DNA of 64,000 nt from UBA4717 sp002404395 (GTDB lineage: Bacteria > Bacillota > Clostridia > Oscillospirales > CAG-272), in NCBI GenBank assembly GCA_937902275.1, contig CALFNW010000087.1:1-64000 (forward strand), given 5' to 3'. The notes beneath the pieces were generated by a model, which saw nothing but the letters and a program-made list of their open reading frames with translations, did not search any database and had not been told where the DNA came from. The position numbers were made by a program, and so were the translations under genes. The first letter of the stretch is position 1. Every line of letters starts with the position of its first letter. Positions 60,124 through 64,000 of the stretch are shown here, piece by piece.

Positions 60124-60648
60124 TTATCTCTTGTTTTTCGCCGAAAGCCGTTCGCAAAGCAAAATGCACACCCGATAAAGCGCCGTGCATATAACCGTCG
60201 CGACCGCACCCTGAAGCAAGTTTCCGGTGACGCCGGCAAGCGCACCGCCGAAGCCGTATGACAACACGACCGATTCATACAGATAATATCCCGCAACCAT
60301 AATAAGCTCGCAGCAAAGCGCGGCTATTGCGGCGGAAAGCGTTTGATTCAGCTTTTGGGACATTGCTTTGACGAGCAGGCAAAACACGACAGCCATAAGC
60401 GCCTTTATGATGAATGTTGCCGGGATATATTGGGGAAAACCCGCAAACAGATCGGCAAGCGACGCGCCGATACCGGCAGCGGCAGCGCCGAAAACCGGTC
60501 CGAGCATTCCGGCACCGAGCAGTATAACAGCATCACCGAGATTGGCATATCCGATCGGCAGCGGTATAGATACCATAGCGGTCGCTATGCATACCGCCGC
60601 AGCCGTAAGCGCGGCAAATATAAGCTTTACTACCTTATCGTTTTTCAT
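60124..60648 (-). CDS. ECF transporter S component
   Basis: This 174-residue integral membrane protein has about six helices and the layout of an ECF vitamin-transporter S component. The N-terminal KVVKLIFAALTAAAVCIATA helix has the alanine-rich pattern used for docking to EcfT, and IPLPIGYANLGDAVILLGAG with FGAAAAGIGASLADLFAGFPQYI is typical of substrate-binding loops. The substrate is unknown. The ATG at 60648 follows GGAGG by 5 bases; the ATG at 60660 overlaps that site. A start-proximal hairpin precedes it. It is the second S component in the window; no EcfA/T genes are present. Confidence 0.82.
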   Translation of the reverse strand: MKNDKVVKLIFAALTAAAVCIATAMVSIPLPIGYANLGDAVILLGAGMLGPVFGAAAAGIGASLADLFAGFPQYIPATFIIKALMAVVFCLLVKAMSQKLNQTLSAAIAALCCELIMVAGYYLYESVVLSYGFGGALAGVTGNLLQGAVATVICTALYRVCILLCERLSAKNKR

Positions 60649-60660
60649 CTCAGCCTCCAT

Positions 60661-60675
60661 GTCGGCGAAGCCGAC
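60661..60675 (-). promoter_or_regulatory. Start-proximal hairpin, ECF S component at 60648
   Basis: GTCGGC-TTC-GCCGAC on the minus strand, then ATGGAGGCTGAG and the ATG at 60648. Upstream bases (TCGATTATGGTTTGA) resemble the sbcD copy. Confidence 0.78.
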
Positions 60676-60873
60676 TCAAACCATAATCGACGATATCGCT
60701 TGCGAAAAAACGCGGGCAAAAAGGCAGAATCATCACCTTTTGCGTTTGTTTTAAACGCAAATTATATGTCTCAGAGCCTTAATATGGCACTGATTATATC
60801 ACCGCATATTACAATTGTCAATAGTGAAATTGAGCAAATTTACAGTATTACAGCGGTGTGAAATTCATCAAGA

Positions 60874-60891
60874 GTTAACCTTTTGTTAACC
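60874..60891 (+). promoter_or_regulatory. Tandem GTTAACC repeats before the ATP synthase operon
   Basis: GTTAACC occurs at 60874-60880 and 60885-60891, 11 bp (one helical turn) apart, about 60 bases before atpZ. A possible operator; a TAGAAT -10-like box lies downstream but no convincing -35. Confidence 0.4.
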
Positions 60892-60948
60892 AAAGACCTC
60901 TCCGAAAGGTGTAGAATAGATAAAACGCATTTGGGAAAAGAAACCATA

Positions 60949-61191
60949 ATGAAAAACATTTCAAAGCTTTTTTACGCTTTTTCCTGCTTTACTCAAGCCG
61001 GGATCTCGGCAGTAACTCCGATAGTGCTGTGTGTGCTCGCATCCGGCTGGCTGCGCGACCGATTTGCTCTCGGCAATTGGGTAGTAATAGTCGGCGCACT
61101 GCTTGGCATATGTACCGGATACGTCTGCCTGTTTCGGCTTTTGAAGACGTTTTTCACAGAGCACCGAAGCAACAAAGACAGAAAGGATTGA
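60949..61191 (+). CDS. atpZ: AtpZ/AtpI-family protein
   Basis: This 80-residue membrane protein has two hydrophobic helices (KLFYAFSCFTQAGISAVTPIV and WVVIVGALLGICTGYVCLF), fitting the AtpZ (ATPase_gene1) family found at the head of ATP synthase operons. Family members help assemble the c ring or move Mg/Ca ions. The ATG at 60949 follows GGGAAAAG; an upstream in-frame ATG at 60883 would add 22 non-membrane residues and lacks a ribosome site. It is the first gene of the atp operon and ends 8 bases before atpI. Confidence 0.8.
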   Translation: MKNISKLFYAFSCFTQAGISAVTPIVLCVLASGWLRDRFALGNWVVIVGALLGICTGYVCLFRLLKTFFTEHRSNKDRKD

Positions 61192-61199
61192 AGTTTCCC

Positions 61200-61652
61200 A
61201 TGGGTATGACCAAAGAACTCAAAGCAAACATCGCAAGAGTCGCTGTCGGTTTATTTGCGGTAGCGGCATTGTCGATTGCAGTCATGGCGTTCACTCCGTA
61301 TTTCAACTACACGGCAGTGACCGGAGCATTACTCGGCGCGCTCGGCGCAACGCTTAACTTTTTCTTTCTGGCATTAGCCGTATCAAAAGCGGTCACCCGG
61401 AACGAGAAAGGCGCCTCCGCCTTTGTTCAGGCAACCTACGCCTTCAGATTACTGTTTATGGGCGCAGTTATAGTGCTTGCCCTGCTCTCACCGTATTTCA
61501 ACGGATACCTTACGATAATACCGTTTATTTTCATGAGACCGATAATCATGGCGGTAAACGCAATGTTCAATAAAAATCCCGAACGCGGAACCGATTTTTC
61601 AAAAGAGCCGGCATCGGACACCGATCCGTCGGACTCCGAAAACCGAAAATAA
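61200..61652 (+). CDS. atpI: ATP synthase subunit I
   Basis: This 150-residue protein with about four transmembrane helices (residues 10-120) matches the AtpI family (ATP synthase I). YFNYTAVTGALLGALGATLNFFF and ATYAFRLLFMGAVIVLALL are typical. AtpI aids assembly of the c ring, and in several sodium-dependent ATP synthases it is required for a stable ring. The C-terminal 30 residues are charged and probably cytoplasmic. A second in-frame ATG at 61206 is possible. It lies between atpZ and atpB. Confidence 0.82.
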   Translation: MGMTKELKANIARVAVGLFAVAALSIAVMAFTPYFNYTAVTGALLGALGATLNFFFLALAVSKAVTRNEKGASAFVQATYAFRLLFMGAVIVLALLSPYFNGYLTIIPFIFMRPIIMAVNAMFNKNPERGTDFSKEPASDTDPSDSENRK

Positions 61653-61699
61653 CGCCGCGGATCGGCGCATAAAATGTCTGCTTCCAAAGGAGCGAGCAC

Positions 61700-62452
61700 A
61701 TGAACGATCTTGACATAAAAATTCTGTTTGAAATTCCGCTGTTCGGCGGGATCCCGGTTACTGAAACCGTGGTGAACACATGGATAATAATGGCGGTGAT
61801 AATCGCGGTCTGCGTGTTTTTGACCCGCGGAATGAAAAAGATCCCGACGCGCCGTCAGCTCGTAGCTGAAAAGCTTGTCGGCGCGCTGTACAACCTTGTG
61901 GAAAACACCATGGGTCCCGGATATATTTCAATGGCGCCGTATATCGGCACGCTGTTTACACTGTCAATTCTCGGCAGTCTTTCGAGCCTTACCGGAATGA
62001 GACCGCTGACAGGTGACCTTTCGACTACGCTCGGCTGGTCGCTTGTCACCTTTGTAATGATAATTGCGAACAACATCAGGTGCAACGGTATCAAGGGCTG
62101 GCTTCACGGCTACATTGAGCCGTTCCCGCTCTTGCTTCCGATAAATGTTATCGGCGACATCGCAAGCCCGATCTCAATGTCTTTCCGTCATTTCGGCAAC
62201 ATCGCGGCGGGTATAATAATTTCATCTCTCGTATATTCGGGACTTGCCTCGCTCAGCGCATTTATCCTGAAATGGATCCCGAACACGTTTATAAACTCGA
62301 TCCCGATCCTGCAGCTCGGTCTGCCGGCAATACTCTCAATATACACAGACCTGTTCACAAGCTTTCTGCAGGCGTACATCATCTGTATGCTGACGATGGT
62401 GCTCGTAAGAAATGCGGGAACCGACGAAGCCGCGCTCGGCAAAAAGGCATGA
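61700..62452 (+). CDS. atpB: F0F1 ATP synthase subunit a
   Basis: This 250-residue stator subunit contains the ion half-channels beside the c ring. The essential helix carries the conserved Arg in MSFRHFGNIAAGIIISSLVY (about residue 165), and other family blocks are YIGTLFTLSILGSLSSLTGMRP and LFTSFLQAYIICML near the C-terminus. Five to six helices are evident. The length is normal for subunit a. It has an AAAGGAG ribosome site and is followed by a 109-base gap carrying the atpE leader element. Confidence 0.93.
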   Translation: MNDLDIKILFEIPLFGGIPVTETVVNTWIIMAVIIAVCVFLTRGMKKIPTRRQLVAEKLVGALYNLVENTMGPGYISMAPYIGTLFTLSILGSLSSLTGMRPLTGDLSTTLGWSLVTFVMIIANNIRCNGIKGWLHGYIEPFPLLLPINVIGDIASPISMSFRHFGNIAAGIIISSLVYSGLASLSAFILKWIPNTFINSIPILQLGLPAILSIYTDLFTSFLQAYIICMLTMVLVRNAGTDEAALGKKA

Positions 62453-62479
62453 TCCGCTCAAAGCTTTACGAAAGATACA

Positions 62480-62555
62480 AAAGATATACTTGTTTATGCC
62501 GCACAACGGCACTAAAATCTACGTTTATTTTTTTACCGGCAAAGCCGGTGGGAGG
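62480..62555 (+). repeat. Extended leader element, atpE copy
   Basis: A small hairpin TGCCG..CGGCA (near 62499-62513) is followed by AAATCTACGTTTATTTTTTT, nearly identical to the linker in the aroB copy, then hairpin P2 and GGGAGG. Confidence 0.6.
62535..62549 (+). promoter_or_regulatory. Start-proximal hairpin, atpE
   Basis: ACCGGC-AAA-GCCGGT, directly followed by GGGAGG and the ATG at 62562. It may tune the high translation needed for the multi-copy c subunit. Confidence 0.75.
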
Positions 62556-62561
62556 TATAAA

Positions 62562-62828
62562 ATGGAACTTTACAGAACTATTGTACTCGCAGCGTCCGCA
62601 GTAGGTGCAGGCCTTGCAATGATTGCAGGTATCGGACCGGGTATCGGTCAGGGATATGCGGCAGGTAAAGCGGCTGAGGCCGTCGGCCGTCAGCCCGAAG
62701 CCAAGGGCGATATAACGACGACAATGCTTTTCGGGTGCGCAGTCGCGGAAACTACGGGTATTTACGGACTTGTTATCGCGCTTATCCTGCTCTTTGCAAA
62801 TCCGCTTGTAAAGCTTATCGCGCTTTGA
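62562..62828 (+). CDS. atpE: F0F1 ATP synthase subunit c, sodium-type signature
   Basis: This 88-residue hairpin of two transmembrane helices forms the rotor ring. The helix 1 block GIGPGIGQGYAAGKA contains Gln30, the loop is RQPEA, and helix 2 has AVAETTGIYGLVI with the ion-binding Glu63. Gln30, Val61, Glu63, Thr64 and Thr65 line up with the Na-binding residues of the Ilyobacter tartaricus ring (Gln32, Val63, Glu65, Ser66, Thr67), with Thr for Ser at one position. This points to Na+ coupling. The start has GGGAGG directly after a short hairpin. Confidence 0.93.
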   Translation: MELYRTIVLAASAVGAGLAMIAGIGPGIGQGYAAGKAAEAVGRQPEAKGDITTTMLFGCAVAETTGIYGLVIALILLFANPLVKLIAL

Positions 62829-62874
62829 TAAAGGACAGCCTTTACAGCCTAATAACGAAAGGTGATAATAGCAA

Positions 62875-63369
62875 ATGGGATTTGTCAGTATTGATGTGTG
62901 GACGCTGATCTTCACATGGGGCAATCTGCTTATCCTTTATCTCATTATGAAAAAGATCTTTTTCAAGCCGGTACGCAAAATGATGCTTGACCGCGAAACC
63001 GAGATAAAGGAGCTTTACGACGGCGCCGAAAAAACGCAGAGCGAAGCCGACGCCATGAAGCTTGAATATGAAACCAAGCTTGAAAACGCCAAAAATGAAG
63101 CAAACGAGATCGTTAAGTCGGCAAGCCACCGCGCGGCGCTCAAAAGCGAAGAAATAATAAACGACGCGCATAAAGAAGCCGCTTCGATAATCGAACGTGC
63201 CGACAAGCAGATAGAAGCGGACAAAAAGACCGCCGAAAACGAGCTTAAGGATGAGCTTTCCGGAATGGCAGTATCGATCGCCGGCAAGGTGCTTGAGGAA
63301 GAGATCGATCCGGACAAGCATAAAGCGCTTATCGACAGATTTATTGATGAAATGGGTGAAGCAAAGTGA
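62875..63369 (+). CDS. atpF: F0F1 ATP synthase subunit b
   Basis: This 164-residue peripheral-stalk subunit has one N-terminal membrane helix (WTLIFTWGNLLILYLIMKKIF, residues 9-29) followed by the conserved FKPVRKMMLDRE and a long charged coiled coil (residues 40-150) ending in KALIDRFIDEMGEAK. This layout is typical of subunit b, which holds the F1 head against rotation. The start follows GAAAGGTGA. It overlaps atpH by 4 bases. Confidence 0.92.
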   Translation: MGFVSIDVWTLIFTWGNLLILYLIMKKIFFKPVRKMMLDRETEIKELYDGAEKTQSEADAMKLEYETKLENAKNEANEIVKSASHRAALKSEEIINDAHKEAASIIERADKQIEADKKTAENELKDELSGMAVSIAGKVLEEEIDPDKHKALIDRFIDEMGEAK

Positions 63370-63902
63370 AGCCGATGCACGAGGAATACGCAGAAGCGTT
63401 GTACGAAGTCGCAAAGGAAGATCGGGCGGAAGAATTGTTTTTTGAAGAACTGCATGATATTTGTGCAGCGCTTTCGTCAAATTCCGAATATACCAAGCTG
63501 CTCGACACGCCCACGCTCTCGCCGGAGCTCAGAGTTTCGCTTGCCGAAAAAGCATTTGCGGACGCTGACGAAAGAATATTGAATTTCATTTTGATACTGT
63601 GCGAAAAAAAGCATTTTGACCTGTTCGAAAAATGCGTCTGTCATTTTGATAAGCTCTACGACCTCGATCACAACATACTCAGAGCCGAGGCAGTCAGCGC
63701 GTATCCGCTTACCGAGGCTCAGATAAATAAGCTTTGCGGTATACTTTCCGCAAAGACAGGAAAAAACGTGATTCTCAATAACACGACAGACTCCTCCGTT
63801 ATAGGCGGGATCGTACTTCGCTATAACGGAATTCAGATCGACAAGAGCGTTCGCTCTTCGCTTGATACGCTGCGCGAGGAACTTACCTCACTTGAAGTCT
63901 GA
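63366..63902 (+). CDS. atpH: F0F1 ATP synthase subunit delta
   Basis: This 178-residue protein of the OSCP/delta family connects the peripheral stalk to the top of F1. EEYAEALYEVAKEDRAEELF at the N-terminus, RILNFILILCEKKHFDLFEK in the middle and VIGGIVLRYNGIQIDKSVRSSL at the C-terminus are typical. It begins at a GTG (63366) inside the end of atpF, preceded by GGGTGAAG; the ATG at 63375 is a less likely alternative. It is followed by atpA. Confidence 0.92.
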   Translation: MKPMHEEYAEALYEVAKEDRAEELFFEELHDICAALSSNSEYTKLLDTPTLSPELRVSLAEKAFADADERILNFILILCEKKHFDLFEKCVCHFDKLYDLDHNILRAEAVSAYPLTEAQINKLCGILSAKTGKNVILNNTTDSSVIGGIVLRYNGIQIDKSVRSSLDTLREELTSLEV

Positions 63903-63914
63903 AATCATAACTGA

Positions 63915-63929
63915 GCCGCCTACGGCGGC
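63915..63929 (+). promoter_or_regulatory. Start-proximal hairpin, atpA
   Basis: GCCGCC-TAC-GGCGGC (same stem as pheA and nadE), followed by ATTGGAATCATT and the ATG at 63942. Confidence 0.8.
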
Positions 63930-63941
63930 ATTGGAATCATT

Positions 63942-64000
63942 ATGCAGCTAAAAACCGATGAAATCAGCAAAATAATCAAAGATCAGATCAGAAACTACCG
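63942..64000 (+). CDS. atpA: F0F1 ATP synthase subunit alpha, 5' end (cut by window)
   Basis: Only the first 19 full codons are in the window, reading MQLKTDEISKIIKDQIRNY. This matches the well-conserved N-terminus of the ATP synthase alpha subunit (usual form LRPEEISxIIKxQIxxY), which sits after delta in the standard atp gene order. The ribosome site GGAA is weak and lies directly after a GC-rich hairpin. The rest of the gene continues beyond the window. Confidence 0.85.
   Translation, partial: MQLKTDEISKIIKDQIRNY

Noticed and set aside
1..64000. CRISPR arrays, tRNA or rRNA genes, insertion sequences, prophage
   Set aside because: No regularly spaced direct repeats, cloverleaf or rRNA-like stretches, transposase, integrase or phage structural genes were found on either strand.

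Overview
The window comes from an uncultured, low-to-mid GC Gram-positive Clostridia-like bacterium, probably a gut or other plant-polysaccharide-exposed member of the Oscillospirales/Christensenellales. Signs of this are the consensus sigma-A promoters, strong GGAGG-type Shine-Dalgarno sites, SLH-anchored surface proteins, ECF-transporter S components, a SpoVB-like flippase, an AroE-AroK fusion and a complete F-type ATP synthase operon start. No rRNA, tRNA, CRISPR array, transposase or prophage gene was seen.

Layout: (1) 0.2-8.5 kb is a carbohydrate-related accessory locus: a GH20 hexosaminidase with an EamA permease, two AraC-type regulators (one with a PocR sensor), two FAD-dependent oxidoreductases and an M14 zinc carboxypeptidase. 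(2) 8.6-17.3 kb is a Phe/Tyr biosynthesis operon (pheA-aroB-aroC-aroE/K-aroQ-aroA-tyrA-DAHP synthase). It is preceded by a consensus promoter, a 59-codon leader peptide packed with Phe and Tyr codons, and a terminator with a complementary antiterminator segment, which together look like a classical ribosome-mediated attenuator. (3) 17.4-27.2 kb is housekeeping: trxB, an ECF S component, a Nudix hydrolase, an M29 aminopeptidase, a DUF523 protein, sbcD-sbcC and a MOP flippase. (4) 27.4-43.1 kb is a surface/polysaccharide island on the minus strand: an SLH-anchored SGNH esterase, a second SGNH protein, five tandem right-handed beta-helix paralogues without signal peptides, and a sixth, secreted, SLH-anchored paralogue. 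(5) 43.3-53.7 kb holds a TIM-barrel isomerase, nadE, an RNA-modification trio (rRNA methyltransferase, tcdA, ttcA), an overlapping AraC and Crp/Fnr regulator pair, two zinc-ribbon membrane proteins and a GH99-like protein. (6) 53.9-64 kb holds a lipoprotein substrate-binding protein with a Crp/Fnr-type box, purB, purA, a DUF4091/GH123-like protein, a second ECF S component and atpZ-atpI-atpB-atpE-atpF-atpH with the start of atpA. The c subunit carries a sodium-type ion-binding signature.

The most unusual signal runs across regions. Eighteen unrelated genes have a very short hairpin (usually a 6-bp GC stem with a 3-base loop) ending directly at the Shine-Dalgarno site, about 12-15 nt before the start codon. 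Several copies extend upstream into a longer shared element with a second hairpin (compensating base changes between copies) and a conserved T-rich linker. Some copies are orphans with no gene behind them. A second dispersed family consists of near-identical 18-21 bp perfect hairpins at gene ends. All assignments rest on reading the sequence and on family knowledge; no database search was run.
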